A stretch of 64,000 nt of DNA from Thalassotalea piscium. Lineage in GTDB: Bacteria; Pseudomonadota; Gammaproteobacteria; Enterobacterales; Alteromonadaceae. Under the pieces are notes generated by a model that had not been told where the DNA came from, made no database searches, and saw nothing but the letters and a program-made list of their open reading frames with translations. The position numbers were made by a program, and so were the translations under genes. Where the stretch lies: NCBI RefSeq assembly GCF_030295935.1, contig NZ_AP027362.1, forward strand, positions 1,302,001 to 1,366,000. Direction: 5' to 3'. Below, piece by piece: positions 26,969-37,086 of this stretch. Numbering within the stretch: the first letter of the stretch is position 1; every line of letters begins with the position of its first letter.

Positions 26969-27087
26969 TGAAACTTAATATGCATTTGATACTGGTAAGC
27001 ATTCAGTGTGTAGATTGGCTACTCTATCAAGCGCCACAAAATTTAAAAATGAACAGCCCCTAACATGCATAATGAAAAGAGCATTAT

Positions 27088-28212
27088 ATGAGATTTCATA
27101 ATTTACTAGTTAAAATGGTGCAAGAAGATGCATCCGACATGTTTGTAACAGCTAAATTACCTGTTAGCGCAAAAATAAATGGCGAGTTACAACCCATCGA
27201 TTCACAAGTGCTAACCGCAGATGAAGCGTTAGGTTTAGTGCATGATGCAATGAATGAAAAGCAAAAGAAGCAATTCGACGAAGAGAAAGAGTGTAACTTT
27301 GCAATTTCTATTGATGACATTGGTCGATTTCGTGTATCCGCATTTTGGCAAAGAGATATGGCTGGCATGGTTGTACGTCGTATTGTTACCGAAATACCAA
27401 GTGCCGACGATTTAGGGCTACCCTCAGTTCTAAAAGACGTTGTAATGTCTAAACGTGGTTTAGTGCTATTTGTAGGTGGTACCGGCACCGGTAAATCAAC
27501 CTCGATGGCAGCGTTAATTGGTTATCGAAATAAAAACTCTCGTGGGCATATTCTTACTATTGAAGACCCAGTTGAATTTGTACATGAACATGGTAAGTCG
27601 ATGATTACCCAACGCGAAGTTGGGCTAGATACCGAATCGTTTGATGCCGCATTACAAAGCTCGTTACGACAAGCACCTGATGTTATTTTAATTGGAGAGA
27701 TCCGTTCAAAAGAAATAATGGAACATGCATTAAGTTTCGCGGAAACAGGGCATTTGTGTATTGCTACCTTGCATGCCAATAACGCAAACCAAGCGATTGA
27801 CCGGATAATGCACTTAGTGCCTTCAGATCAACATGGTAAATTGTTATTTGATTTAGCATTAAACTTACGCGGCATTATTGCTCAACAACTTATTCCTACC
27901 CGCGATGGCAATGGCCGAGTTGCAGCAATTGAGATTTTATTAAACTCGCCGTTTATTGGTGAATTAATTAAAAAAGGTGATATTAGTAGCATTAAAGAAG
28001 TTATGGAAAAGTCTACTGAACAAGGAATGCAAACCTTTGATCAGGCTTTATTTACTTTATACCAACGCGGTTTAATTAACTATGCAGATGCATTGCATCA
28101 TGCTGATTCACCTAACGATTTACGCTTAATGATTAAATTGCGCAGTAATGACCAAGGCGGCTCTGGCTCGCTAGCGGGTGTAACCTTAGATGGGTTAGAG
28201 CCTAAAGAATAA
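27088..28212 (+). CDS. pilU: PilT-family ATPase PilU
   Basis: This 374-residue ATPase acts with PilT to increase retraction force. Walker A is GGTGTGKST at 130-138, Walker B APDVILIGEIRS, His box TLHANNANQAIDRI. The PilU-type C-terminus (LRSNDQGGSGSLAGVTLDG) extends beyond PilT. It begins with VKMVQEDASDMFVTA in place of PilT's ASDLHLS. The 218-base gap to pilT holds a hairpin but no gene I would support, so pilU may have its own promoter. Confidence 0.95.
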   Translation: MRFHNLLVKMVQEDASDMFVTAKLPVSAKINGELQPIDSQVLTADEALGLVHDAMNEKQKKQFDEEKECNFAISIDDIGRFRVSAFWQRDMAGMVVRRIVTEIPSADDLGLPSVLKDVVMSKRGLVLFVGGTGTGKSTSMAALIGYRNKNSRGHILTIEDPVEFVHEHGKSMITQREVGLDTESFDAALQSSLRQAPDVILIGEIRSKEIMEHALSFAETGHLCIATLHANNANQAIDRIMHLVPSDQHGKLLFDLALNLRGIIAQQLIPTRDGNGRVAAIEILLNSPFIGELIKKGDISSIKEVMEKSTEQGMQTFDQALFTLYQRGLINYADALHHADSPNDLRLMIKLRSNDQGGSGSLAGVTLDGLEPKE

Positions 28213-28254
28213 CTTGGTGTTTGCTGCTAGCAATAACCTTCAACGTTAGCACCT

Positions 28255-28275
28255 AGCCTAATCATTCATTAGGCT
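28255..28275 (+). terminator. Possible terminator of pilU
   Basis: AGCCTAAT (28255-28262), loop CATTC and ATTAGGCT (28268-28275) form an 8-bp stem followed only by TTAA, so it is a weak terminator candidate. Confidence 0.4.
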
Positions 28276-28289
28276 TTAACTGCGGTTAA

Positions 28290-29975
28290 TTAAAAGTCGG
28301 GTTCACACTCAAAGGTCAATGGTGCTTTTGTAATTGGGTGACAAAAAGCGAGTTGTTGTGCATGTAAATGCAATCGATTAGCTTTTTTTCCATATAAATC
28401 GTCACCCACTATAGGTGAGTTTAAACCGTCGCTGTGGGCGCAATGTACGCGCAATTGATGAGTTCTACCTGTTTTAGGGTATAAATATACGCGACTTACT
28501 TTGTCTGATTGTGAAATCAGCTGCCATGTAGTTTCCGCTTTTTTCCCCAATTCATTACACACTAATTGCCTTGGGCGATCGTTTAGATCACCTCTCAGTG
28601 GAAGCGTGATCTTACCTTCAGTGCTATTTACCTTCCCTGAGATAACCGCAATATAACGCTTGCTCACTTCTCTTTTGATAAATTGCTTTTGTAAGCCTTT
28701 GTGGGCGCGAGGGTTAAGGGCTAATACCATTAAACCTGACGTAGACATATCAAGTCGATGAACAATTATGCCGCCTGTTGCTTGCGGAAATAATTGTTCT
28801 ATTCTCGTTAACACTGAGTCGTTAATGTGTTTTCCTGGCACAGAAAGAAATTCAGCCGGTTTATTTACTACAACAATGTGAGTGTCTTGATAGATAATGG
28901 CTAAGGTTTTGCCTGCGGCTGGGTTTTCTAGCAATGGATTATTATCAATTGCCATGCCTTCAAGCATGTGAGTTAAAATTGGTTGGCATTTGCCGATACA
29001 TGCTGGATAAAAGTTACCATGCTGACGAATTTCAGACTTTGGTGATACTCCCCACCAAAATTCGGCCATTGCTAAAGGCGTTAAATTATTAGCAAAGGCA
29101 TAATGTAATAGTTTGGGTGCGGCACATTCACCTGCGCCAGCTGGTGGTGGATGCACAGAGTCTTTAAAAATAGTGTTAAGGTCTTTTTTAGCCCCTTTTA
29201 TATTTAGAAACTGATAATGTTCAAAGAGTTTTTTTTGCAATGCATTAGAGCGTTTTTTGCGTGTTAATTTAAGCTTATCAATTGCGTTGTTATGTACTAA
29301 CAATGCTTGCTCTAACTGTTCTATTTGGCTTTTCCATTGCGCTTTTAATGCGTTTAAACTATTTTTATTTGCAACACTTTCTTTATTTAATTGTTCATTT
29401 AGCGCATTAAAATTATGCTCTGATAATGTTACTTTTGCTGAGGTTCTTTTCGCTTTTCGTTGTTTTTTTTGCTCAGCATTACTGTGTTGTAATTGGGTTA
29501 TTTCGTTAACAGATTCGGTTAGGTAGCGTGAAAGTAATTGTTTAGTTTCAGTATATGCTTCGTTTCGAAGGCGCGAATCAAGATCATCATTTATTTTGTT
29601 AATTGCTTGTTGTTCTGTTAAGAAAAAGTCTTCTTTAATTAACATATCAAATACTGGTGGAACAAAATGCTGGTGAACATTTTTATCTGCTAATTTTCCT
29701 GAAAATGCTGATAAGTAACCGATGGTATTATCACTTTTTTTAACTATTAGTACCCCAAACATTTTGCCTGTTGCATCTTCAGTATTGCCTGTTAAGCCAA
29801 AATTATGCTGCCACTGTGTTTGTTCGTCTAAATAGCGCTGTAATTCTTTTGCGGCTAATTGGCATAGAGGATGGGGTTGGTAATAAAAAGGAAAGGTAAA
29901 TCGCTTCGGTAGAGCAAAGCCTTCAATAGCGTGTTTGAATTCGGTAAAGCATGGGGCATCATTGAATAAAGTCAT
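28290..29975 (-). CDS. RluA-family pseudouridine synthase with long N-terminal extension
   Basis: This 561-residue protein has a C-terminal RluA catalytic domain (about 345-555) with the active-site aspartate D409 in IVHRLDMSTSGLMVL, followed by KTGRTHQLRVH and DDLYG. The first 340 residues are an extension that contains a charged, Lys/Glu-rich helical stretch (about 150-270) likely to form a coiled coil. Such long RluA relatives are found in Vibrio and Shewanella; their RNA target is not known to me. It lies 4 bases after the AEC transporter gene, so the two may be co-transcribed. Confidence 0.85.
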   Translation of the reverse strand: MTLFNDAPCFTEFKHAIEGFALPKRFTFPFYYQPHPLCQLAAKELQRYLDEQTQWQHNFGLTGNTEDATGKMFGVLIVKKSDNTIGYLSAFSGKLADKNVHQHFVPPVFDMLIKEDFFLTEQQAINKINDDLDSRLRNEAYTETKQLLSRYLTESVNEITQLQHSNAEQKKQRKAKRTSAKVTLSEHNFNALNEQLNKESVANKNSLNALKAQWKSQIEQLEQALLVHNNAIDKLKLTRKKRSNALQKKLFEHYQFLNIKGAKKDLNTIFKDSVHPPPAGAGECAAPKLLHYAFANNLTPLAMAEFWWGVSPKSEIRQHGNFYPACIGKCQPILTHMLEGMAIDNNPLLENPAAGKTLAIIYQDTHIVVVNKPAEFLSVPGKHINDSVLTRIEQLFPQATGGIIVHRLDMSTSGLMVLALNPRAHKGLQKQFIKREVSKRYIAVISGKVNSTEGKITLPLRGDLNDRPRQLVCNELGKKAETTWQLISQSDKVSRVYLYPKTGRTHQLRVHCAHSDGLNSPIVGDDLYGKKANRLHLHAQQLAFCHPITKAPLTFECEPDF

Positions 29976-29979
29976 TTAA

Positions 29980-30939
29980 TTAAAGTGCATCTTTTGATAG
30001 TAGCCAAAGCCAGCAAGGTAAAGTTATAAGACAACATAAGGTGGAAGCGACAATTGTGCCAGCAACTGTTTCACGTTGAATGTTTTGTATTTTAGCAATT
30101 AAATAGGCATTAACCCCTGTTGGGCATGCACTAATAATGACTAAAGTACAAATTACCTCGTAGGGTAATTTCAGTAAATGCTTACTGGTTATGTAAACAA
30201 GCGCTGGTAGCACTATCAGCTTCATTATTGTTGCGAAAGTAATGAAGTACTTTTGCTGTTTTATGCGGTAAAAGGTGAGTGAGCACCCTAGTAAAAATAA
30301 TGCCAATGCAATAGCAGGGCTACCTAATAAAATAAGGGTGTTGTTAAGTACAGCAGGTAAAGAAATTGGTAGGAGGTTAACTATCAACCCTAATGTGATG
30401 CTAGCAACTAATGGGTTTAGTAAAGTTTGCTGAGCAAGCTTATGCCAAATAGCATCTTTTACTTTGTTGGGGTCATTTTGTCTTTGACTGTTTATTGCTA
30501 ACACACTCGTTAAGGTAAACAATAAGGCACTATGAAAGGTAATAATGAGAAATACTAGGCTAATTGAGTTGTCGCCAAAGGCTGCAATTAATACGGGTAT
30601 GCCTACAATTACGGTATTAGAATAGCTTGCGCCTAAGGCAAAAACAGAAGAGGGCGCAGAATGGGTTTTGTGCTCAGTATGAAAACTATAATTAATTAAA
30701 TATGCAATGCTATAGCTGAACAGCAATGGGCCGTAGAAGGCGAAAAAGTAATTAATATTAACATTACCGGCAAGCTCAGTTGTTGCCATTTTTTGAAATA
30801 AAAATGCAGGAATTAACAATTTAAAGGTTAATTTACTGATCGCATCTATATCAGCTTTACTCAGCCATGAATGTTTAGCACAGCCATAGCCCAAAAAACA
30901 AATGAGCGCTAATGGCAGAATAATTTCAATGATATTCAT
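29980..30939 (-). CDS. AEC-family (auxin efflux carrier type) transporter
   Basis: This 319-residue inner-membrane protein has about ten predicted helices in two five-helix halves. It starts MNIIEIILPLALICFLGYGC and has the internal YSNTVIVGIPVLIAAFGD segment, the conserved crossover of the AEC family, and ACPTGVNAYLIAKI in the second half. Family members carry organic acids or small metabolites; the substrate cannot be read here. It is upstream of the pseudouridine synthase. Confidence 0.85.
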   Translation of the reverse strand: MNIIEIILPLALICFLGYGCAKHSWLSKADIDAISKLTFKLLIPAFLFQKMATTELAGNVNINYFFAFYGPLLFSYSIAYLINYSFHTEHKTHSAPSSVFALGASYSNTVIVGIPVLIAAFGDNSISLVFLIITFHSALLFTLTSVLAINSQRQNDPNKVKDAIWHKLAQQTLLNPLVASITLGLIVNLLPISLPAVLNNTLILLGSPAIALALFLLGCSLTFYRIKQQKYFITFATIMKLIVLPALVYITSKHLLKLPYEVICTLVIISACPTGVNAYLIAKIQNIQRETVAGTIVASTLCCLITLPCWLWLLSKDAL

Positions 30940-31000
30940 GGATGCGAGTTACGTTTAATAATCAAGAGGGGATTATTATAACAAGTGTTACACCATAAGT

Positions 31001-31447
31001 TTACGAATTGTATTGAGCTTCAAAATAACTTTCGATGATCAGTGCTGCTGACAAAGCATCGATATTATCTTTTTGTAAATTCTTAAAGCCACCATGAGCA
31101 AATAAGCGCTCTTTTGCGTCTGCTGTAGTCAAACGTTCGTCTTGAAAGATAACCTGTTTTGCAAATTGATTAGACAAACGATTACCGAACTTTTTGGCAT
31201 CTAATGTTAACTGTTGTTCACTTCCGTCCATATTAAGCGGTAACCCCACAACAAAAAAGTCGGGCTGCCACTCATTAACAAACTTGGCGATGTCTGGCCA
31301 TTGGGGAATACCGTCTTTTGCTTTAACCGCACCAAGTGGTCTTGCACTACCCGTTAACTCTTGACCAAGTGCAAGACCAATAAATTTTTTGCCAAAGTCA
31401 AAACCAATAATGGTGCGTTTGCCTTCGTTGCTTGTGCTACTTGTCAT
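31001..31447 (-). CDS. ruvX: Pre-16S rRNA nuclease RuvX (YqgF)
   Basis: This 148-residue RNase H-like protein shows TIIGFDFGKKFIGLALGQ at the start, FFVVGLPLNMDGSEQ, FQDERLTTADAKE and the final KDNIDALSAALIIESYF, with the acidic active-site set (D16-like, E and D). It takes part in 16S rRNA 5'-end maturation. Its start codon overlaps the yqgE stop by one base (TAATG form), so it is coupled to yqgE. Confidence 0.94.
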   Translation of the reverse strand: MTSSTSNEGKRTIIGFDFGKKFIGLALGQELTGSARPLGAVKAKDGIPQWPDIAKFVNEWQPDFFVVGLPLNMDGSEQQLTLDAKKFGNRLSNQFAKQVIFQDERLTTADAKERLFAHGGFKNLQKDNIDALSAALIIESYFEAQYNS

Positions 31448-32001
31448 TAAGCATGACCTATTTCAGATGATAAGTGAGCAACATCAATCCCGAGCTGTTG
31501 CGCTGCCTTTTGCCAGCGATTTTCTATAGGAGTGTTAAATAAAATATCGCTAGTAGCGGGCGTTGTTAGCCATGAGTTTTCATGAATTTCTTGCTCAAGC
31601 TGGCCAGGCCCCCAACCAGCGTAACCCAGCGCGACTAAGTAATTGGGTGGTGAAATTTCAGTACCTAATGCCATTAAAATATCTTTTGAGGTTGTTATCA
31701 TTACCTCATCACTTAGCGCTAATGAACTACTCCAACAGTCTTGAGGACTATGTAAAACAAAACCTCTATCAGGAGAAACAGGCCCACCGCTTAACACCAT
31801 TTGCTCTAGAGCTGGTAGATTCTGCTTTTTACTGTCTAACTGGGATAACAGTTCATTTAGAGTCACATTAACGGGTAAGTTGATAATAAGCCCCATAGCA
31901 CCTTCTTTATTGTGCTCACAGATATAGGTTACTGTTTTACCAAAAAACGACTCGCCTAAACTTGGCATAGCAATGAGTAAATGATTCTCTAAACTGTCCA
32001 C
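31447..32001 (-). CDS. yqgE: YqgE/AlgH family protein (DUF179)
   Basis: This 184-residue protein has the family signatures MPSLGESFFGKTVTYICEHNKEGAMGLIINLP, LSGGPVSPDRGFVLHS and LGYAGWGPGQLEQEI. The function is not well defined; it is the conserved partner of ruvX. It is preceded by gshB 58 bases upstream on the same strand. Confidence 0.93.
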   Translation of the reverse strand: MDSLENHLLIAMPSLGESFFGKTVTYICEHNKEGAMGLIINLPVNVTLNELLSQLDSKKQNLPALEQMVLSGGPVSPDRGFVLHSPQDCWSSSLALSDEVMITTSKDILMALGTEISPPNYLVALGYAGWGPGQLEQEIHENSWLTTPATSDILFNTPIENRWQKAAQQLGIDVAHLSSEIGHA

Positions 32002-32059
32002 TATTTCACCTTAATAACTTCATCAAAAATTGGTACTAGCCGAAGTACAGTTTTCCTGA

Positions 32060-33010
32060 TTATTTAACTAAATGTGCCTCAATAGCATCCATTAGTTTAC
32101 CACTGATGTTTATCGGATATGCAGCTTCAATTTCTCTTATGCATGTAGGGCTGGTAACGTTGATCTCAGTTACTTTGTCGCCGATAACATCTAAACCAAC
32201 AAAAAATAGTCCACGTTTTTTCAATTCTGGCGCTATGGTGTCAGCAATTAATTTATCTGTTGCAGACAATGGACGAGCTTCACCTCTACCGCCTGCAGCT
32301 AAGTTTCCTCGGGTTTCACCTTTAGCCGGAATACGAGCTAAGCAATAAGGCATAGGTTCGCCATTTACAATTAAAATGCGCTTATCGCCATTGCTAATAT
32401 CAGGAATAAACTCTTGCACCATTGCATACTGGCTACCATGTGCGGTTAATGTTTCTAGAATAACCCCCACGTTAGGATCGTTTTCTTTTACGCGAAATAT
32501 AGAAGAACCGCCCATACCGTCAAGCGGTTTAATGATCACGTCTTTGTTGTCTTGATAAAATTGACGAATAAGATCATTGTTGCGCGTAACTAATGTTTTT
32601 GGTGTTAACTCAGGAAACCAAGCAGTAAATAGCTTTTCATTACAGTCTCGTAAACTTTGTGGTTTGTTAACAATTAATGTACCCGCTAATTCAGCACGCT
32701 CTAACATATAAGTGGCGTATATATATTCGGTATCAAAAGGAGGATCTTTACGCATTAAAACAGCATCTAAAGACTCTAAAGCAATATCTTCGGCTTCACC
32801 TAGGTCATACCAATGTTCAGGGTCGTCATATACTTTAACTTGCTTTGTGCTGGCTCTACATTGCCCTTGGGTTAAATATAAACCTTTCATTTCAATGTAA
32901 TAAAGCTGATAACCACGCTTTTGGGCTTCAAACATCATTGCCATTGATGAGTCTTTACGAACGTTAACTTCTGAGATGGGATCCATCACTATGCCAAGCT
33001 TAATTGTCAT
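32060..33010 (-). CDS. gshB: Glutathione synthetase
   Basis: This 316-residue ATP-grasp ligase joins gamma-glutamylcysteine and glycine. Seen: start MTIKLGIVMDPISEVNVRKDSS, MRKDPPFDTEYIYATY, the ATP-binding IIKPLDGMGGSSIFRV, and the C-terminal GLDVIGDKVTEINVTSPTCI. The length equals E. coli (316). It lies 14 bases after rsmE, in the common rsmE-gshB-yqgE-ruvX order. Confidence 0.96.
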   Translation of the reverse strand: MTIKLGIVMDPISEVNVRKDSSMAMMFEAQKRGYQLYYIEMKGLYLTQGQCRASTKQVKVYDDPEHWYDLGEAEDIALESLDAVLMRKDPPFDTEYIYATYMLERAELAGTLIVNKPQSLRDCNEKLFTAWFPELTPKTLVTRNNDLIRQFYQDNKDVIIKPLDGMGGSSIFRVKENDPNVGVILETLTAHGSQYAMVQEFIPDISNGDKRILIVNGEPMPYCLARIPAKGETRGNLAAGGRGEARPLSATDKLIADTIAPELKKRGLFFVGLDVIGDKVTEINVTSPTCIREIEAAYPINISGKLMDAIEAHLVK

Positions 33011-33024
33011 TTTTTTTCCTACTA

Positions 33025-33771
33025 TTATTTAATGTCGCCATAACGACATTGTAGCGCAGTAATTGCGGTTAACGCTGCTGTTTCAGTTCTTAGTACTCTT
33101 GGTCCTAATAATACCGGTTGAAAATTGTATTGTTCAGCAGTGGTAATTTCTTCATCGGTTAAGCCGCCTTCAGGGCCAACTAGTAAACGAACTCTATCAT
33201 TAATTTCGGGTATCGACATAATAGAGTGTTGAGCTTTTGGGTGTAAATTCAATTTTAAAGCAGTACTTTGCTGAGCTAGCCAATCGGTTAATTGTTCAGG
33301 TTGCTTAACTTCAGGCACGTTACAACGCCCACTTTGCTCGCAAGCGCTATTCACTATTTTTTGCCATTGCTCTCGTTTTTTATTTAATCGCTCTGCATTT
33401 AGTTTAACACCACAACGCTCTGTAAATAATGGTGTAATAGTATTTACACCTAGTTCTACTGACTTTTGCAGGGTAAAGTCCATACGATCACCACGAGAAA
33501 TACCTTGACCTAAATGAATATTAAGCGGCGATTCTGTATTTTTTTCAGTAAATGAATGAATAAGAGCTTGAGCGCTTTTTTTACCTACATTGATAAGCTC
33601 TGCATTAAATTCACCCCATTTACCCTCAAATAATTGTCCATTGAATAAGGTAATGTTGTCGTTATTAGTTAAACGTAATACGCGAATAATATGACCAAAT
33701 GCATCAGCATCTAATTCAATTGTAGTCTCTATTTGTAAAGTTTGGTTTTGATAAACTCTAGGATTTCTCAT
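33025..33771 (-). CDS. rsmE: 16S rRNA m3U1498 methyltransferase
   Basis: This 248-residue SPOUT enzyme methylates U1498 of 16S rRNA. It has an N-terminal PUA-like domain (about 1-70), HLGQGISRGDRMDFTLQKSVELGV, and the C-terminal knot with LLVGPEGGLTDEEI and LGPRVLRTETA that binds SAM. It is the first gene of the rsmE-gshB-yqgE-ruvX cluster and is divergent from truA with 233 bases between. Confidence 0.95.
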   Translation of the reverse strand: MRNPRVYQNQTLQIETTIELDADAFGHIIRVLRLTNNDNITLFNGQLFEGKWGEFNAELINVGKKSAQALIHSFTEKNTESPLNIHLGQGISRGDRMDFTLQKSVELGVNTITPLFTERCGVKLNAERLNKKREQWQKIVNSACEQSGRCNVPEVKQPEQLTDWLAQQSTALKLNLHPKAQHSIMSIPEINDRVRLLVGPEGGLTDEEITTAEQYNFQPVLLGPRVLRTETAALTAITALQCRYGDIK

Positions 33772-33961
33772 TAATGTACTGAAAATAGTTAACTAAGTTA
33801 ATACGAAGATAGGGTTCATATAGCCAAATTTCAATGATTAGTGTATATTTTTGTCGAAATTTTAGCGTTGTTATCGTGCTTTCATGCTATCAAAAATCCT
33901 TTATAAGAAATTAATGGATTATCTCTTAGTTCAAAAACAATTACTTTCTTCCACATATTGT

Positions 33962-33967
33962 TATAAT
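33962..33967 (+). promoter_or_regulatory. Probable -10 element of the truA promoter
   Basis: A perfect TATAAT lies 38 bases before the truA start. The -35 region is poor (TTACTT about 15 bases upstream). The truA ribosome site AGGGGA is at 33994-33999. Confidence 0.45.
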
Positions 33968-34004
33968 ACGCGCGCTTAAAACAAGTAAGGTTTAGGGGAA
34001 GTTA

Positions 34005-34787
34005 ATGCGATATGCTTTAGGCATAGAATATGATGGTAGTAAATATTATGGCTGGCAGCGTCAAAAGGGTGTGGTGGGTGTTCAACAAAGATTGGAAGAA
34101 GCCCTAACTAAAATAGCCGATGAGCCAATTCAAGTCGTATGTGCAGGCCGAACTGATACCGGTGTTAATGCCACTAATCAAGTGATTCACTTTGATACAA
34201 CTAAAGTAAGAAAAGACGTTGCTTGGACATTAGGGGTAAATACTAATTTACCTAAAGATATTGCCGTAACCTGGGTCAAAGAGGTCAGTGACGACTTTCA
34301 TGCTCGTTTTAGTGCTACAGCGCGGCGATATCGTTATATTATTTATAACAGTCCATTACGCTCGGCTATTTTAAGCCATGGTTTAAGTTTTTGTCATTAC
34401 CCCTTAGATGAACAATTAATGGCTACGGCTGCACAATATTTGGTGGGTAAGCATGACTTTACCTCTTTTAGAACAGTGCATTGTCAAGCTCATTCACCCA
34501 TTCGGACATTGCATCATCTAAAAGTGACTCGCCATGGTGATTATTTAGTATTAGAAGTTAAGGGTAATGCATTTTTACATCATATGGTGCGCAACATTGC
34601 TGGCAGTTTGATGAAAGTAGGGCAAGGGCTAAAACCGGTAGAGTGGATTGAAGAAGTGCTTATGGCAAAAAATAGGTGCTTAGCAGGAATAACAGCCCCA
34701 GCTTCAGGCTTATACTTTGTTGGTGTTGATTACCCTGAAGAATTTAATTTACCAAAGCGAAAATTTGGACCATTATTTTTAGAATAA
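34005..34787 (+). CDS. truA: tRNA pseudouridine(38-40) synthase
   Basis: This 260-residue enzyme modifies U38-U40 in the anticodon arm. The catalytic aspartate is D51 in [18 protein letters not shown]; other family segments are [24 protein letters not shown] and [17 protein letters not shown]. The length is close to E. coli (270). A possible weak terminator follows before accD. Confidence 0.97.
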   Translation: MRYALGIEYDGSKYYGWQRQKGVVGVQQRLEEALTKIADEPIQVVCAGRTDTGVNATNQVIHFDTTKVRKDVAWTLGVNTNLPKDIAVTWVKEVSDDFHARFSATARRYRYIIYNSPLRSAILSHGLSFCHYPLDEQLMATAAQYLVGKHDFTSFRTVHCQAHSPIRTLHHLKVTRHGDYLVLEVKGNAFLHHMVRNIAGSLMKVGQGLKPVEWIEEVLMAKNRCLAGITAPASGLYFVGVDYPEEFNLPKRKFGPLFLE

Positions 34788-34792
34788 TGACC

Positions 34793-34819
34793 AAAACTGA
34801 CAAAACAGACCAGTTTTTT
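34793..34819 (+). terminator. Weak terminator after truA
   Basis: AAAACTG (34793-34799) and CAGTTTT (34811-34817) form a 7-bp stem with an 11-base loop and a short T run. Confidence 0.4.
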
Positions 34820-34934
34820 ATATTCAATATACCGTGGTTTGTGGTCTAATTGGCGGTTATTCTTGATATTACTAATAATTTGGTGATAGTTTGCAACTAT
34901 TATCAAGTTTCTCTCGTGCAATAGGCAATATATT

Positions 34935-35792
34935 ATGAGCTGGATAGAAAAGATTCTCCCGAAAGCAAAAACGACTGAGCGCAGCAGTATTCCTGAAGGA
35001 GTATGGAGTAAATGTACTGCATGTAACGCTGTATTATATAAAGCTGAACTAGATCGACAAATGTCTGTTTGTCCTAAGTGTGACCATCATATGCGTATTA
35101 CAGCGCGTAAACGTGTTGAGGGTTTTCTTGATCAGGGTGAACGAGTCGAATTAGGAAGTGAATTTGAGCCACAAGATATTCTAAAATTTAAAGACACAAA
35201 ACGTTATAAAGATCGTATTTCAGCGGCCCAAAAAAACACAGGTGAGAAAGACGCACTTGTTGTAATGAAAGGTGAACTTTTAGGCATGCCTATCGTAGTT
35301 GCAGCATTCGAGTTTTCATTCTTAGGTGGTTCGATGGCTTCTGTTGTTGGCGCTAGATTTGTAAAAGGTGTTGAGTATTGTTTAGAGCATAACTTACCAC
35401 TGGTTTGTTTTTCTGCCAGTGGCGGCGCCCGTATGCAAGAAGCACTTTTCTCTTTAATGCAAATGGCAAAAACAAGTGCAGCTTTAGCTAAAATGAGTGA
35501 AAAAGGCCTACCTTACATTTCTGTTTTAACTGACCCTACCATGGGGGGTGTTTCAGCTAGTTTAGCAATGCTGGGTGATGTGAATGTTGCTGAGCCTAAA
35601 GCATTAATTGGTTTTGCTGGCCCACGAGTTATTGAACAAACAGTACGTGAAAAACTACCAGAAGGTTTCCAACGTAGTGAGTTTTTGCTAGAGAAAGGTG
35701 CGATAGATATGATCGTTGACCGTCGTGAAATGCGTGACACTTTAGGTCGCCTTTTGTCGAAGTTTACTGGTCAACCCACGTCAGATAATTAA
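34935..35792 (+). CDS. accD: Acetyl-CoA carboxylase carboxyltransferase subunit beta
   Basis: This 285-residue subunit forms, with AccA, the carboxyltransferase that makes malonyl-CoA for fatty acid synthesis. The N-terminal zinc finger has C27, C30, C46 and C49. The crotonase-like core shows [23 protein letters not shown] and [16 protein letters not shown]. Its order with folC, dedD, cvpA and purF is that of E. coli. Confidence 0.97.
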   Translation: MSWIEKILPKAKTTERSSIPEGVWSKCTACNAVLYKAELDRQMSVCPKCDHHMRITARKRVEGFLDQGERVELGSEFEPQDILKFKDTKRYKDRISAAQKNTGEKDALVVMKGELLGMPIVVAAFEFSFLGGSMASVVGARFVKGVEYCLEHNLPLVCFSASGGARMQEALFSLMQMAKTSAALAKMSEKGLPYISVLTDPTMGGVSASLAMLGDVNVAEPKALIGFAGPRVIEQTVREKLPEGFQRSEFLLEKGAIDMIVDRREMRDTLGRLLSKFTGQPTSDN

Positions 35793-35803
35793 TAATATAA
35801 TTT

Positions 35804-37078
35804 ATGAAAAGTAATTTTTTAAGCCACTCAAACGAGTATACACTCGATGAGTGGCTTTCTTATTTAGAGTCATTACATACGAGTGAGATTGATCTAGGCT
35901 TAACACGAATTGGTGAAGTTGCTACTCGCTTATCGATAGATCTTTCTTTTGCAAAAGTAATTACAGTAGCAGGAACAAACGGCAAGGGCACTACCTGTGC
36001 GTTTATTGAACACACTTTGCTCAGTAAAGCAAAAACAGTAGCGGTTTATTCTTCACCACATATTGAACGCTTTAATGAAAGATTACGCATTAATCAACTA
36101 GACGTATCTGATCAAGCGATTGTTAACGCGTTTAAAAAAATTGAACAAGCCCGGCAGGACATTAGTTTAACTTACTATGAGTACACTACCTTAGCGGCTT
36201 TTTTAGTGTTAATGATAGAACAACCAGAATACATTATATTAGAGGTTGGTTTAGGTGGTCGTTTAGATGCAACTAACCTTATCGATGCAGACATTGCCGT
36301 GATCACCACTGTTGACTTAGATCACCAAGCTTTTTTAGGTAATGACAGGGAAACTATTGCTAAAGAAAAAGCCGGTATTATACGGGCAAACCAATTGACT
36401 GTTTTAGGAGAAACTTCTCCAGCTAACAGTGTTTTAGCTCATGCTAACGCGCTAAAAGCAAAGGTTATTCAACGAGATAGTGCATTTTTTGTTGAAGTAC
36501 ATTCAAATAATACTTGGTCATGGCATAACAGCAATTTTCGGTTTGATAACCTACCTGTACCTAATATTCCTCTTGATAATGTTGCAACTGCCATAGCGGT
36601 CATTTGTTTACTATTATCTGATATAACTGAATCTGAGCTAGCGAACAATATTAAAGAAACGAAAGTTGCAGGCCGTACAGAGCTTTTCAAAGCAAAGTGT
36701 CATGTCATGTTAGATGTGGGACATAATCCGCTTGCGGCTCGTTACTTAAAGCACTACATACAAACAAACGCACAAGCGATACGCTACACTAAAATACATG
36801 CAGTAGCAGCTATGCTTGCTGATAAAGATATTAATAGTACCTTGAATGAACTCACCGGTGTTATCGATCAATGGTATGTAGCAAGTTTATCTGTGTCTCG
36901 CGGCGCAAAAGCCGAAGTGTTAGCACAATCACTAAGCTTGGCAAAAGCTTCAGTGAATTGCTTTGACAAAGTGGAAGATGCCTATAAAATGGCTGTATCT
37001 CAAGCACAACCAACAGATTTAATCTTAGTTTTCGGATCATTTTATACCGTTGCAAGTATCAGAAAATTGTTACTTTAG
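35804..37078 (+). CDS. folC: Dihydrofolate/folylpolyglutamate synthase
   Basis: This 424-residue Mur-ligase-like enzyme adds glutamate to dihydropteroate and to folates. It has the P-loop TVAGTNGKGTTCAFIEH, SPHIERFNERLRI, LEVGLGGRLDATN and the C-terminal-domain LDVGHNPLAARYL. It starts 11 bases after accD and is followed 8 bases later by the SPOR protein gene, so it lies within an operon. Confidence 0.95.
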   Translation: MKSNFLSHSNEYTLDEWLSYLESLHTSEIDLGLTRIGEVATRLSIDLSFAKVITVAGTNGKGTTCAFIEHTLLSKAKTVAVYSSPHIERFNERLRINQLDVSDQAIVNAFKKIEQARQDISLTYYEYTTLAAFLVLMIEQPEYIILEVGLGGRLDATNLIDADIAVITTVDLDHQAFLGNDRETIAKEKAGIIRANQLTVLGETSPANSVLAHANALKAKVIQRDSAFFVEVHSNNTWSWHNSNFRFDNLPVPNIPLDNVATAIAVICLLLSDITESELANNIKETKVAGRTELFKAKCHVMLDVGHNPLAARYLKHYIQTNAQAIRYTKIHAVAAMLADKDINSTLNELTGVIDQWYVASLSVSRGAKAEVLAQSLSLAKASVNCFDKVEDAYKMAVSQAQPTDLILVFGSFYTVASIRKLLL

Positions 37079-37086
37079 GAGTTACA

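Noticed and set aside
26888-26971. 27-codon frame with a hydrophobic peptide (MLILVSAITLFLSWLMGF) between pilT and pilU
   Set aside because: No ribosome site precedes the ATG and its end is made by a hairpin sequence; chance is likely.
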